DNA of 64,000 nucleotides from Budorcas taxicolor (GCF_023091745.1 NC_068910.1:94740170-94804169); one strand, 5' to 3'; positions 10,626 to 21,776 are shown, counted from the stretch's first letter. The notes: generated by a model from the sequence alone, not told the origin. Program-made: numbers and translations.

Positions 10626-10867
10626 GTAATTTAAACAGCAAAGTCACCTACAAAAAACAAAAACAGGTAAAATATGACACCAAGATGAGACATTTAAATA
10701 GACCTCAAAAAGGGCATTTATTTAAGCATGATAACTGAAACAAGGGGGAAGAATGTCATTTCACTTCACTCAACTGGAAACATGTACACAAGAGATTCAT
10801 ATATTTCACATCTTTGTACATTTCCACAGTGATTACAAAAACACCATAAGTATTTATTTGAGAGTTA
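10626..10867. other. Unassigned DNA
   Basis: Short stretch between an L1 remnant and an LTR; nothing recognised. Confidence 0.4.
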
Positions 10868-11241
10868 TGTCTTAGTCTCCTCTAGTTCTTATAGCAGACT
10901 ATCACAGACTAGGTGACTTATCAACAACAGAAATTTATTTTTGACAATTCTGGAGGCTGGGAAGTTCAAGATCAAGGTGTTGGCAGATTCAATATCTGGT
11001 GAGAGTTACTTCTAGTTCACAGATTGATGTCTTTTTGTTACATCCTCCTCCTGTGGTAGAATAGCTGAGAAAACTCTCTGGGGTGTCTTTTATAAGAGCA
11101 CTAATTCTCTTCATGAATGTTTCCCCCTCATGACCTAATCACTTCTCAAAGACCCCAATTTGAAATGCCATGTCACTGGGGATTAGGTTTCAACGTATAG
11201 ATTTTGGAGGAACACAAACATTCAGCCTGTAATCTATTACA
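10868..11241 (-). mobile_element. Solo LTR, MaLR type (MLT1-like)
   Basis: A 374-bp solo LTR. On the minus strand it begins TGTAATAGATTACAGGCTGA, contains 'CATGAGGGGGAAACATTCAT' and 'TTATAAAAGACACCCCAGAG', and ends in ...ACTAAGACA, so it has the TG...CA ends expected. The blocks match the MLT1 class of ERVL-MaLR elements, which spread before the placental radiation. The 5-bp flanks (AGTTA at 10863-10867; AATAA after 11241) no longer agree. No internal retroviral sequence is next to it. Confidence 0.78.
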
Positions 11242-11450
11242 AATAAACTTTAGCAAGTCAGAAATTTACAAATATGGGGTAGAAAATTAATAAACTTCCA
11301 CCCCCCCCAAAATACAAAAAGAACAATGGAATAAATAAAAGCAAACAGAAGAAAATCATTAGGGAAGAAATGAATTAAATATAATACAGATATAAAATAG
11401 AAATTATTGAAATGTTTCTTTGAAAGACCAATAAAATTGATGAGCATCAT

Positions 11451-11578
11451 GTTGTGTGTGTCAGTCACTCAGTGGTGTCCAACTCTTTGTGACCCCCAAA
11501 ACTATAGCCCATCAGGCTCCTCTGTCCATGGAATTCTCCAGGTAAGAATACTGGAGTGGGTCACCATTTCCTTCTCCA
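11451..11578 (-). mobile_element. BovA-type SINE fragment
   Basis: Antisense BovA body (about 128 bp) without the tRNA-like head. A weak flanking repeat (GCATCAT before, GCATTAT after) may be the target duplication. Confidence 0.9.
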
Positions 11579-11589
11579 GGGCATTATAT

Positions 11590-12310
11590 TAGACTGATAT
11601 AAAAAAGAAATCACCAAAGCCTCCATTCTCCCATACAGCAAAGTGTCTTTTACTTTAATACCTGCTCAACTGCCTCTGTCACTCATCTTAATTATTGCCA
11701 AAACCTTCTAGAGAATCTCCCAGTTGACACTCTGGACCTTCTTCAGTATATTTTCCTATCATTTGTCAGAAGGGCCTTTCTATAATGTTGCTCTGATTAT
11801 ATCTTTCCTCGCTGCAATAATTTGGTAGGTTCACAATATTTTTCATAAAAGATTCAAATTTCTTAGCTTAGTATATGGTCGTTGATATGCTCCCTATGTA
11901 TCTAACTTCATTTACTCTCATATTCCCTACATCAGTGCTATATCACTCCACTACTACATCAGTGCCCTTAATATACCAAGCCTCTAATTATTTTCATGTC
12001 TCTCTTCCCATTGATCCCTCTGCTGTAATGTTCTTATTATTTCTATTCTGTGACATTGTTTCATTTAATTAACTCCTGCCCTTCCTAGTTTGGCTTAAGT
12101 ATCAACCATGCAAACTCCCAATATGATTTTGAAGTTCTTGAGCTCCGGTGACCCCTTACACACTTTTTCTGTAGCATTTAACAAACTTACTTATATCCTA
12201 TAATAAGCTATAAATTTGAGTACGGAAACCACATCTTGTTTGATTTAGTGTCTTTAGTACATAGCAAAATCACTAGCTCTCAATGGGCACTCAATAAATA
12301 TTTTTGAAAT
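11590..12310 (+). mobile_element. L2 LINE, 3' region, ancient
   Basis: A diverged sense L2. Blocks in order: 'GGGCCTTTCTATAATGTTGC' (11772-11791), 'CTCCTGCCCTTCCTAGTTTG' (12073-12092), 'TGTAGCATTTAACAAACTTA' (12170-12189) and the end 'GCACTCAATAAATATTTTTG' (12286-12305). No frame remains. Confidence 0.75.
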
Positions 12311-12597
12311 AATATTTGTCATCTTCCCAGAGAGCACCAAATAAAGGAAGTTAGCAGCCCACAGTTAACAGCCCCTGGAGCTAGAGATGCCTTTATACAT
12401 GCACTCATTACACATTTCCCCCCTAAGAAGTTTTTATTTATCCCTATTGTTTTTTTCCATTTACATCTCATTTGCATTTGTCTGTTGACATTATCCAAAT
12501 TTCCCTCTGTGCAACCACTACATCTCCTAACCTAACTGGTGTAGGTATATGATTTGTTTGCAAATTAGATAATCAGAGCTTTGCATTATCTTGACAT

Positions 12598-13849
12598 CAG
12601 TTCAGTTCAGTTCAGTCACTTAGTCATGTCTGACTCTTTGGGACTTCATAGATTGCAGCATGCCAGGCCTCACTGTCCATCACCAACTCCTAGAGATTAC
12701 TCAAACTCACGTCCATCAATTCAGTGATGCCATCCAACCATCTCAGCCTCTGTCGTCCTCTTCTCCTGCCTTCAATTTTGCCCAGCATCAGAATTTTTTC
12801 CAGTGAGTCAGTTCTTCGCATCAGGTGGCCAAAGTACTGGAGTTTCAACTTCAGCATGCGTCCTTCCAATGAATATTCAGGATGGATTTCCTTTAGGATT
12901 GACTGGTTGGATCTCCTTGCTGTCCAAGGGACTCTCAAGAGTCTTCTCAAACACCACAGGTCAAAAGCATCCATTCTTTGGCTCTCAGCTTTCTTTATTG
13001 TCCAACTCTCACATCCATAGTTGACTACTGTAAAAACCATACCTTGACTAAATGGACCTTTGTTAGCAAAGTAATGTCTCTGCTTTTTAATATGCTGTTT
13101 AGGTTGGTCATAACTTTTCTTTCAAGGAGCAAGCATCTTTTAATTTCATGGCTGCAGTCATCATCTGAAGTGATTTTGGAGTCCAAGGTAATAAATTTGG
13201 GTCACTGTTTCCATTGTTTCCCCATCTATTTGCCATGAAGTGGTGGGACCGGATGCCATGATCTTTGTTTTCTGAATGTTGAGTCTCCTCTTTCACTTTC
13301 ATCAAGAGGCTTTTTAGTTCCTCTTTACTTTCTGCCATAAGGGTGGTGTCATCTGCATATCTGAGATTATTGATATTTCTCCCAGCAATCTTGATTCCAG
13401 CTTGTGATTCTTCCAGTCCAGCATTTCTCATGATGTACTCTGCATGTAAGTTAAATAAACAGGGTGACAATATACAGCCTTGATGTACTCTTTTTCTTAT
13501 TTGGAACCAGTCTGTTGTTCCATTCCCAGTTCTTACGGTGGCTTCTTGACCTGCATACAGATTTCTCAGAAGTTGGTCAGTAGGTCTGGTATTTCCATCC
13601 CTTTCAGAATTTTTTCACAGTTTATTGTGATCCACACAGTCAAAGGTGTTAGCATAGTCAATAAAGCAGAAGCAGATGTTTTTCTGGAACTCTCTCGCTT
13701 TTCAATGATCCAATGGATGTTGGCAATCTGATCTCTGGCTCCTCTGCTTTTTCTAAATCTAGCTTGAACACCTGGAAGTTCATGGTTCACTTACTGTTGA
13801 AACCTGGCTTGGAGAATTATGAACATTACTTTGCTTACTTTATTTATGT
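12598..13849 (-). mobile_element. BovB LINE, 5'-truncated, perfect target-site duplication
   Basis: A 1252-bp antisense BovB copy that runs from the (CTGAA)n terminus at 12599 to just upstream of RT motif A. The 14-bp duplication CATTATCTTGACAT is perfect (12584-12597; 13850-13863), which fixes both ends. On the minus strand the frames give YADD (about 13345-13356), then GCESWTIKK and LLRVPWTARRSNQ with frameshifts between them. Truncation during reverse transcription, not later deletion, explains the missing 5' part. Compared with other copies here it has relatively few lesions. Confidence 0.97.
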
Positions 13850-14028
13850 CATTATCTTGACATAGAAGTCTATAATTGATCCACAGATCTTTGATTTGGT
13901 CAAAGCTATTGAGAGTCAAATAAATTTTTTTTAGGACTACTGGAAAGGAAACATGAACATTTTCCTACTGGTTTTATAACTTGGAATTTGTAGAATGAGA
14001 ACTGCTGTTAGATCATCTTAATACTAAA

Positions 14029-14110
14029 TGGAGATTGAGAAGGAAGTCAGCTTGGAGATTGAGAAGGAAGTCAGCTTGGAGATTGAGAAGGAAGTCAGCT
14101 TGGAGACTGA
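14029..14110. repeat. 24-bp tandem repeat, 3.3 copies
   Basis: The unit GAGATTGAGAAGGAAGTCAGCTTG is written here only as its length and limits: three near-perfect copies at 14031-14102 followed by a partial copy starting GAGACTGA. The copies are adjacent, with no spacers. Confidence 0.95.
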
Positions 14111-14199
14111 AGAGAAAAATAATGGAGAGAAACCCTATCCAGAGACATCAGTTTAGTCTTTGAATCAAGAAGTCATTTAGCCAAATAGTTCATTTTAAA

Positions 14200-14598
14200 G
14201 TACATGATATCATATATTGATAAATATATGTGGAATCTAGAAAAACAGTACTGATGAACCTATTTCCAAGGCAGGAATAGAGACACAGATATAGAAACTA
14301 GACTTGTGGACACAGCGTGGGAAAGAGAGAGTGGGACAAATTGACGCAGTAGCATTGAAATATATATTACTACGTGTAAAATAGATAGGTAGTGGGAAGT
14401 TGTTGTATAACACAGGGAACTCAACCTGGTGCTCTTGATGACCTAGAGGACTGGGATGAGGAATGTGGTGGGAGGGAGTTTCAAGAGGGAGGATATATGT
14501 GTGTGCTTATTGGCTAATTCATGTCGATTGTATGGCAGAAACCAACATAGCATTGTAAAGCAGTTATCTTCAAGTTAAAAGTAAATTTAAACAATATA
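14200..14598 (+). mobile_element. L1 LINE 3' UTR, sense
   Basis: Sense L1 3' end: 'ATATGTGGAATCTAGAAAAA' at 14227-14246, 'GTTGTATAACACAGGGAACT' at 14402-14421 and the terminal 'TGTATGGCAGAAACCAACAT' near 14530-14549, then an A-rich end. It lies about 160 bp from an antisense L1 of the same broad group, making an imperfect inverted pair with 14758-15315. Confidence 0.85.
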
Positions 14599-14757
14599 TG
14601 AGCCAATAAGATTTCAAAATTTATTTGTCTAAGACAATTTGAGTTCAATTTTCTGTTATTTTCAGTGGAAAGTTTCTAAATTACAATGAATCTTTCTATG
14701 TTTGTCTTGATATACACCTCCATGTTGCTTTCCTACAAACATCCTGTATGACTTCTT

Positions 14758-15315
14758 TTTTTTTTAATTTAAATTTATTTATTTTAATTAGAGGCTAATT
14801 ACTTTACAATATTGTATTGGTTTTGCCATACATCAACATGAATCTGCCACAGGTGTACACGTGTTCCTAATTCTGAACCCCCCTCCCACCTCCCTCCCTG
14901 TACCATCTCTCTGGGTCATCCCTGTGCACCAGCCCCAAGCATCCTGTATCCTGCATCGAAATCCTGCATTCATTTCTTATATGATATTATACATATTTCA
15001 ATGCCATTCTCCCAAATCATCCCACCCTCTCCCTCTCCCACAGAGTCCAAAAGACTGTTATATACATCTGTGTCTCCTTTGCTATCTTGCATACAGAGTT
15101 ATCGCTACCATCTTTCTAAATTCCATATATATGTGTTAATATACTGTATTGGTGTTTTTCTTTCTGGCTTACTTTACTCTGTATAATAGGCTCAAGTTTC
15201 ACCCACCTCATTAGAACTGATTCAAATGTATTTTTTTAATGGCTGAGTAATATTCCATTGTGTCTATGTACCATAGCTTTCTCATCCATTCATCTGCTGA
15301 TGGACATCGAGGTTA
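14758..15315 (-). mobile_element. Ruminant L1, 5'-truncated, perfect target-site duplication
   Basis: A 558-bp antisense L1 with the last part of ORF2 and the whole 3' UTR. Poly-T starts at 14758. At the inner end the ORF2 block 'GATGTCCATCAGCAGATGAA' is read on the minus strand at 15307-15288. The 14-bp duplication CTGTATGACTTCTT is perfect (14744-14757; 15316-15329). This copy keeps the 22 bp at the end of ORF2 that are missing from the L1 at the right edge of the window. Confidence 0.95.
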
Positions 15316-15329
15316 CTGTATGACTTCTT

Positions 15330-15619
15330 AATACCTATAAGCATTCTTTGTACAAAAATGCTGCTCATGATTGCTTTCATATTTACCTACTGAGCTTTTT
15401 ATTTTTCTCTACCCTCCTCCTCTATGTTCGCTATGCTGAGCTACTTACCTTCTCCCCATTGACCATCTATTTTTAGAACTTAGTTGCTTATGCTCATATT
15501 CTTCAGACTACTGTTGTAACTTACTGTGTTGTACACATTTGTACATATAGCTTGTTACATTTCTTACTTCTATTATTGAGCCTGTACATCTCTCTGGATT
15601 CAATAAAAACTGTTTTCCT
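15330..15619. other. Unassigned DNA
   Basis: Just under 300 bp of AT-rich DNA with no recognised feature. Confidence 0.4.
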
Positions 15620-15704
15620 TAGTTTTTTTTTTTTTGTTTGTTTTTAACTGGAGTATAGTTGACTTAAAATGTGTTAGTTTTAGGTATACAGCAAAGTTAT
15701 TCAT

Positions 15705-15715
15705 ATCTATATATA

Positions 15716-15747
<32 letters not shown>

Positions 15748-15772
15748 CATGTGTATGTGTGTGTGCATGCTC
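15705..15772. repeat. (TG)n/(TA)n microsatellite
   Basis: Interrupted TG repeat with TTTG, CATG and TATG variants, between the L1 3' UTR and the Bov-tA. Such repeats are often length-polymorphic in cattle. Confidence 0.93.
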
Positions 15773-15936
15773 AATTGCTCAGTTGTATCCAACTCTGCAA
15801 CATCAGGCTGCTCTGTCCATGGAATTTTCCAGGCAAGGATACTGGAGAGGGTTGCCATTTCCTACTCCAAGAGGATCTTCACAACAGAGGAATTGCACTT
15901 CTCTTGTGTCTCCTACATTGGCAGGCAGATTCTTTT
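15773..15936 (-). mobile_element. Bov-tA SINE, incomplete
   Basis: Antisense Bov-tA with body and part of the head; the end of the tRNA-like head is lost and runs into a TATATA stretch. It sits in the L1 3' UTR beside the TG repeat. Confidence 0.88.
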
Positions 15937-16079
15937 ATATATATATAATGTGTATGTGTGTGACACGTGTACTTTTTCAGACTCTTGTCACTTATTTATT
16001 ACAGAATATTGAGTATAGTTCCCTGTGCTATACAATAGGTCTTTATTGGTTATGATTTTATATATAGTAGTGTATATAT

Positions 16080-16354
16080 CAGAGAAGGCAATGGCACCCC
16101 ATTCCAGTACTCTTGCCTGGAAAATCCCATGGACGGAGGGGCCTGGAAGGCTGCAGTCCATGGGGTCGCTGAGGGTTGGACACAACTGAGCGACTTCACT
16201 TTCACGTTTCACTTTCATGCATTGCAGAAGGAAATGGCAACCCACTCCAGTGTTCTTGCCTAGAGAATCCCAGGGACGGGGGAGCCTGGTGGGCTGCCGT
16301 CTATGGGGTCGCACAGAGTCGGACACGACTGAAGTGGCTTAGCAGTAGCAGTAA
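16080..16354 (+). mobile_element. BOV-A2 SINE (dimeric BovA)
   Basis: Sense dimer: unit 1 from AGAGAAGGCAATGGCACCCC, the linker with CACTTTCATGCATTG near 16208-16226, unit 2 to GACACGACTGAAGTGGCTTA, and an (AGCAGT)n end. The flanking words AGTGTATATAT (ends 16079) and AGTGTATGTAT (from about 16356) fit a target duplication with one mismatch. Confidence 0.95.
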
Positions 16355-16440
16355 CAGTGTATGTATGTTGATCCCAAACTAATTATCTTCCCCCACCCCA
16401 CCTTTACCCTTTGGTAATCATACATTTACTTCCTGTGTTT

Positions 16441-18914
16441 AAAAAAAAAAATAAAAAGGATTCTAGGTTGTTTCAAAGCAGCCCTACCTAAGTTCTGGGG
16501 ATAGCTCTACATGTTCCTTTTGGGTAGATCTCGGGTAATTTTTTCACATATGTGCGCTCATCTGTAGTAAACTATAGACTCAAAAGGGATCCTCTGCAGA
16601 GCTCTGAAGAAGCCTCCAGGCTGTGTCAGTCTCTCTTCTTTGGTATACTGCTTTGCAAACTCAAGTCATCAAGTTTGTGATAAGTTTGTGAATACTTTTC
16701 TCCATATTATCAGCTCAGGGATACACCCAGGTCCATCTGTGCCCCTTATCCTTGGTCTGTGGCTGGAAAATACTCTCTAGAAAGTACAGTGAGCCAAACA
16801 TTGGATTCTGTTTATGTTCTGTCTCTCAAAGATGTTTTTTGATTGCCTGGTACACAATCCTTGAAAAACATGCTTTATAGTTTATCTCATTTTTTAATTT
16901 CAGATGAGAGAGTGAATTCATGTTGCTGTATTTTAACTGAAAGTTTAAGTAGAAAAATAAATTTAAAACACGAATTAGAAATTTTACAATCTTTGGGAGG
17001 TTTGGAACCTAAGATTAGAAAAGTGTTTTCCAAGATATCCTACAGTGCAAAAATTGCTGGTGTGTTTCTTCTAGTGGTGTCAGGCACCTAAACCCCCATA
17101 GTGAGTGATTTTCCAGAGTCACCACTTATCAATTTGGAATCCTAGAGAAGTCTACACTGGAGATGTTAGCTAGAGTCTCACAACAGTGATTTCCAGACGG
17201 ATCCTTGAAAGCTAGGAGAAGACATTGTAGAAGATCTTAACTGCCTGAACACAGCACAACTGTAGAAAAATGATTTAGTTTTCTCCTAAAGATATCAGTA
17301 GAAAGCCCCTCATTAGTAGATCTAACCCAGAATAATAGTGTAAAATAATTCAGATAAAGGTAGTTCTAAACTGCTCCCCTGTTGGAGAGAATAAATTATA
17401 GGCAGAATAATGCGAACTAGACAATGGAAATTTTTGCAATATTCATATTTAAGCTAATGAAAGATAGCATAATATTTAACATGTAGTTGGTACTTGATAA
17501 ATATTGAGGAAATTAAAGAAAACAATCAGTTCTGGTAAGGAAATAGTTATACAAATTAGTTTAAAGATTCAAGAGCTTTTAGAATAAGAAAACTAAAAAG
17601 CCATATGATATTCAGCAAAACTTTTGTTTGAATGAAGTAACTCCTTTATCCTTAACAGGATATACAAAATGTGCTTTAGTGAAGTGTCACACTGTTTACA
17701 AAAGCAGCTTAATCTTTGACTAAATTACACTGAAGAGATAGAAAAACTCTGCTACTATGACACATTGTTTTTCAGTGTTTGTGATAAATTTTGGAACCGT
17801 TAGCTGTGCTATAACCTTGTGTTTTATCTTAAATAGCTTAAAGTTAATAGCTATAATATTGCAGTTTGCAAAGTGTTTCACCCATGTAAAATAATATTAA
17901 TGAGAGTTTGTGATATTTCAATTCTGATGCTTAATAGAACTAAAATAAAAATAGCAATGACTTATTTCAAGAACAATCTATCTTAGTTTTCTGGGAAGGG
18001 GTATGACAGTTATATATTATTGAACAGGCTTCTGTATACATACCTAAATTATACTGATATCCTTGAATTATGAGTACTTGTTTTCTGTAAACTACAAATT
18101 TGAATTTATAAAGGAATCACTCAAATCAATGACTCTTATTAACTCTGAAGCAGAAAAATCCCAACAGCCCAGGCAAATGGTTAATGGAGAAAATGTGCTA
18201 TTATCAAGATGTACTTATTAGCCATTATTATTATTTTGGATTACATTAAGTGGCCAAAATAAAATATATTCACTGAAAGTGCCTAATTTAACTAGATTGT
18301 CTTTATTAACAGGGCTCTATTAAGTGGTTTCAGCTGTAATAGCATTTGAGTTCCATTAGGTTTTGAAGTGATTTAGAAATTCAAATTATTTTAAAAAATT
18401 AGATGTCAGGGTGCTGGATAATTAGGAAATACCAGGTTGAAGTTGCAAATTTATACTTAGCAGTGAAATTGAAATTGAACAGAAACATTGGATGTTGTTG
18501 AACTACAAACATGGAGCTGAGAAAACACTATTAAACCACTTGTTCTTTGGCATGTGCAATGGAAAATATGTAAGCATTTAAACATATGATATCCTTTTTA
18601 GTAAGATATAAATAGAATAGTCAGACTAATGCTGTTATTTGAAAAAGGCAGAAAAGATTATAGGTATTTTACTTGAATGTCTACATATTAAAGCTGCTAA
18701 TTACTTTCAGTAAGTAATTTTACCATTAAATTATTAAAATTATGCCAGCTATAAAAAGTAAATAAATGTATAAAATAAGACCTCAGGTGTACTTTTTTGA
18801 AATTAATTAACAGTAACAGAATTTTGAATTAATATTAAGATGAAAATTCTGTTTCCTAAATCAGCAGCAAAGAACATGGTAAGAGAGTCATGTTTGTTTG
18901 TTTGTTTTAATCTT
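16441..18914. other. Longest repeat-poor stretch of the window
   Basis: About 2.5 kb in which no interspersed repeat was recognised apart from an A-run at 16441-16451. It is AT-rich and holds many TAAT words, especially from 17700 to 18400. An 82-codon open frame (16843-17091, plus) lies here, preceded in the same stretch by an AG after a T-rich run at about 16904, but no domain is recognised and no donor site can be assigned. Function, if any, cannot be told from one sequence. Confidence 0.5.
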
Positions 18915-19045
18915 TTATACAATCCATAAATATTTCCTGGGTTGCTTATATGAAGTCAGCATTCTTTTAGACTCTAAAGATATAATGGCAAGAAAAACAG
19001 GCATGATTTCTGTTAGAATATGTAAATTAATACCAACTGGTTACC
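18915..19045 (-). mobile_element. L2 LINE 3' end, ancient
   Basis: Reverse complement of the L2 end in decayed form: 'CCATAAATATTTCCTGGGTT', 'TCAGCATTCTTTTAGACTCT', 'GATATAATGGCAAGAAAAAC', 'CATGATTTCTGT'. The spacing of these blocks supports the call more than their identity does. Confidence 0.55.
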
Positions 19046-19241
19046 TTTGTCAAATGCTGTGAAATAAACATCTAAGAAAGAATTAAATAAAACAATTCTA
19101 AACAGATTCTTGTAGAAAATTGCAGAGGATAGAATGCTTCCTAACTTAACTCTATGAGGCCAGAATATAACCTGACACAAAAATAAGACAAAAGTAGTAT
19201 AAGAAAACTGGAGAATAAACACATCTCATCAAAATAGACAT

Positions 19242-20303
19242 TTTGTCATTGTTCAGTCACTAAGTTGTGTCCAACTCTTTACCACCCTTTGGACTGCAGT
19301 ACATCGGGCTTCCCTGTCCTTCACAATCTCCCAGAGATTGCTCAAACTCATGTCCGTTGAGTCAATGATGCCATCCAACCATCTCATCCTCTTGTCCCCA
19401 TCTCCTCTTGCTTTCAAGCTTTCCCAGCATCATGATCTTTTCAAATAAGTCAGATCTCCCCATCAGGTAGCCTAAGTATTGGAGCTTCTGCTTCACCATC
19501 AGTCCTTCCAATGAATATTTAGGGTGAATTTCCTTTAGGATTTACGGATTTAATCTCTATCTTCCCCAGAACCACATTTTGAAAGCAACAATTCTTTGTC
19601 ACTCAGCCTTCCTTATGGTCCAACTCTCACATTCATACTTGATTACTGGAAAAACCATAGCTTTGACTGTATGGACATTTGTCAGCAAAATGATGTCTCT
19701 GCTTTTTAATATGTTATCTAGGTTTTTCATAGCTTTTCTTCCAGGAGTAAGCATCTTTTAATTTCATGGTTGCAGTCACCATCCACAGTGATTTTGGAGC
19801 GCCCCAAAATAAACTCTGTCACTATTTCCACTGTTTTCCCATCTATTTGCCATAAAATGACGAGACCAGGTGCCATGATCTTAGTTATTTGAATGTTGAG
19901 CCAGCTTTTTCACTCTCATCTTTTACCTTTATCAAAAGGTTCTTTAGTTCCTATCCACTTTCTGCCATTAGGGTGCTATCATCTGCATATCTGAGGTCGT
20001 TGATATTTCTCCTGGAATTCTTGATTCCAGCTTGTGATTCATCCAGCCCAGCACTTTGCATGGTGTACACTTCATATAAATTATATAAGCATGGTGACAA
20101 TATATATCTTTGATGTACTCCTTTCCCAATTTTGAACCAGTTTGTTGTTCCATGTCCAGTTCTGTTGCTTCTTCTCCTGCATACAGATTTCTCAGGAGGC
20201 AGATCAGGTGGTCTGATAGTCTAATATTCCCATCTCTTTAAGAATTTTCCACAATTTGTTGTGATCCACACAGTCAAAGGCTTTAGTGTAGTCAATGAAG
20301 CAG
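19242..20303 (-). mobile_element. BovB LINE, 5'-truncated, older subtype, nested in L1
   Basis: Antisense BovB of about 1.06 kb. Its terminus reads CATTGTTCAGTCACTAAGTT, unlike the (CTGAA)n ends of the other copies, which suggests an older lineage. On the minus strand the sequence reaches the RT palm; the YADD codons survive (near 19977-19988) but the frame is broken at many places. TAGACAT before and TAGATAT after may be the target duplication with one mismatch. Confidence 0.92.
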
Positions 20304-20559
20304 AAGTAGATATAAAATTTTTAAATAAACCCTTAACAAATTGAATTCAACAATACACCAAATTGATTCTATATCCCAAGTAAGTGAGGATTATTCCAAG
20401 AATGCAAAGATAGTTTGCCATTCAAAGAATGAAAATAGGAATGCATGCGGTCATTTCATTAGAGGCAGAAAAAAATAATGGATTAAAAAATCTCAGCAAT
20501 CTGTGAATAAAAGAAAAATATTCTGTCTCATAAAGTAAATCTACTTAATATCATATTTC

Positions 20560-20686
20560 TGGAGGAATGCATGGAAACCCACTCCAGTATTCTTGCCTGG
20601 AGAATTCTATGGACAGAGGAGCCTGGTGGGCTACAATCTCTAAGGTGGCAGAGTCACACAAGTGAAGTGACTTAGCACACAAGCAA
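20560..20686 (+). mobile_element. BovA-type SINE fragment
   Basis: Sense BovA body from GGAGGAATGCATGG to GTGACTTAGCAC, without the tRNA-like head, inside the old L1. Confidence 0.88.
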
Positions 20687-20689
20687 ATA

Positions 20690-21060
20690 TTTTTAATTGT
20701 GAAAGAATGAATTTTTCACTTGAAATTAATAGAAAAACATAATATGAATAAGGTCTGAGTATTTAATGTAAAACATTATTGCAATAGTTGACAACACTGT
20801 ACCATGTAAGTGAAGTTTGGTAAGAGAATAGAACTTAACTGTTCTCACCAAAAATAAAAAGAAAGTAAAAGATAGAAAAAGAGAAAGAAAAAGGAGTATG
20901 TTAGCTGGTGGGTATGTCAATTAACTATTAAAAATTAACTATCAATTAGAAATACTAATTTCACAATGTACTCATATCAAATCAATGATGATACTTTAAA
21001 TACCTTACAATTTTGTATGTCAATTATACTTCAGTGAAAATGAAATTAAAATGAAAAAAG
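20690..21060 (+). mobile_element. L1 LINE 3' end, old subtype
   Basis: Resembles the 3' end of an old placental L1: 'GGTGGGTATGTCAATTAACT' (20908-20927), 'AATTTCACAATGTACTCATA' (20957-20976), 'TGTATGTCAATTATACTTCA' (21016-21035), then an A-rich end. It interrupts the L1 ORF2 pieces described for 19046-21735. Confidence 0.6.
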
Positions 21061-21776
21061 TAAAAGCCTGATGTTTTCTCCTGAAACTTCTATTCAACAC
21101 TGCAGTAAAAAAAAAAAAAAAAAGAAAGAAATTTGGTTATTGCAGTAAAAGTTATTTTTATTCTCAGAAAGTCATCTATATAGAAATTCTATGTAATCAA
21201 CAAAAAACTGTTAAAATAACAAGTATTTTAGTACTAACAGTAGTACAAACTAATAGTTTTCTGGGGTAAAATATTCATATATTCAAATAGTTTTTGTAGC
21301 AGGAAACACTAGGATATCAAAACTAATATCCAATCAAATTTACATCAGTATCAAAACTATTAAATACTTTGGGATAAACATAATTTAAAAGCCTGCAAAA
21401 TTATACACTGAAATATACAAATTAATTCTGGGATATATCAAAGAATAAATAAGTGGAAATGTGTAATATGTTCATGGATCAAAAGATTCAATGTTGTTAA
21501 ACTGTTAATTTTCTCCAAATTAATGTTTAGACTTATAGCTATCTAAATCAAAATCCTATCAGGCATTTTTTTTAATAGAAACTGACAAATTGATTCTAGT
21601 ATTCATGTAGAAATACAAGAATCTAGAACTGCTAAAACAACTTTGAGAAAAATAACAAAGTTTGAGGACTTAAAGATTTTAAGATTCATTAAAAGGCAAT
21701 CACACTTCAGACAAAGTTATGTAGTGATCTATCTAATCCACAGGTAGCTATTAAAAATTGCTCTTGTAATCCATAT

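Larger units (their letters stand above)
15620..16440 (-). mobile_element. L1 LINE 3' UTR, old, interrupted by two SINEs
   Basis: Antisense L1 3' UTR in pieces: 15620-15704 (poly-T, 'GGAGTATAGTTGACTTAAAA'), 15937-16079 ('GTATAGTTCCCTGTGCTATA' near 16012-16031) and 16355-16440 ('TTGATCCCAAACTAATTATC', 'CCTTTGGTAATCATACATTT'). The pieces are collinear, so the Bov-tA and the BOV-A2 inserted into an existing element. Confidence 0.82.
19046..21735 (+). mobile_element. L1 LINE, ORF2 region, old, multiply interrupted
   Basis: Sense L1 ORF2 DNA in collinear pieces: 19046-19241 ('CTATGAGGCCAGAATATAAC' at 19152-19171), 20304-20559 ('TATTCCAAGAATGCAAAGAT' at 20392-20411) and 21061-21735 ('AAATACTTTGGGATAAACAT' at 21362-21381; 'GTTCATGGATCAAAAGATTC' at 21470-21489). 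These correspond to the RT palm and the region after it. A BovB, a BovA fragment and another L1 3' end lie between the pieces. No reading frame is kept. Confidence 0.75.

Noticed and set aside
10868..11241. LTR considered as part of a complete endogenous provirus
   Set aside because: No primer-binding site, gag or pol sequence and no second LTR is seen in the flanks; it is a solo LTR.
14029..14110. Regular 24-bp repeats considered as a CRISPR-like array
   Set aside because: There are no spacers between the copies, and this is mammalian DNA.
16843..17091. 82-codon open frame with an acceptor-like site, considered as a host exon
   Set aside because: No recognisable domain, no convincing donor site, and the length is within chance for AT-rich DNA.
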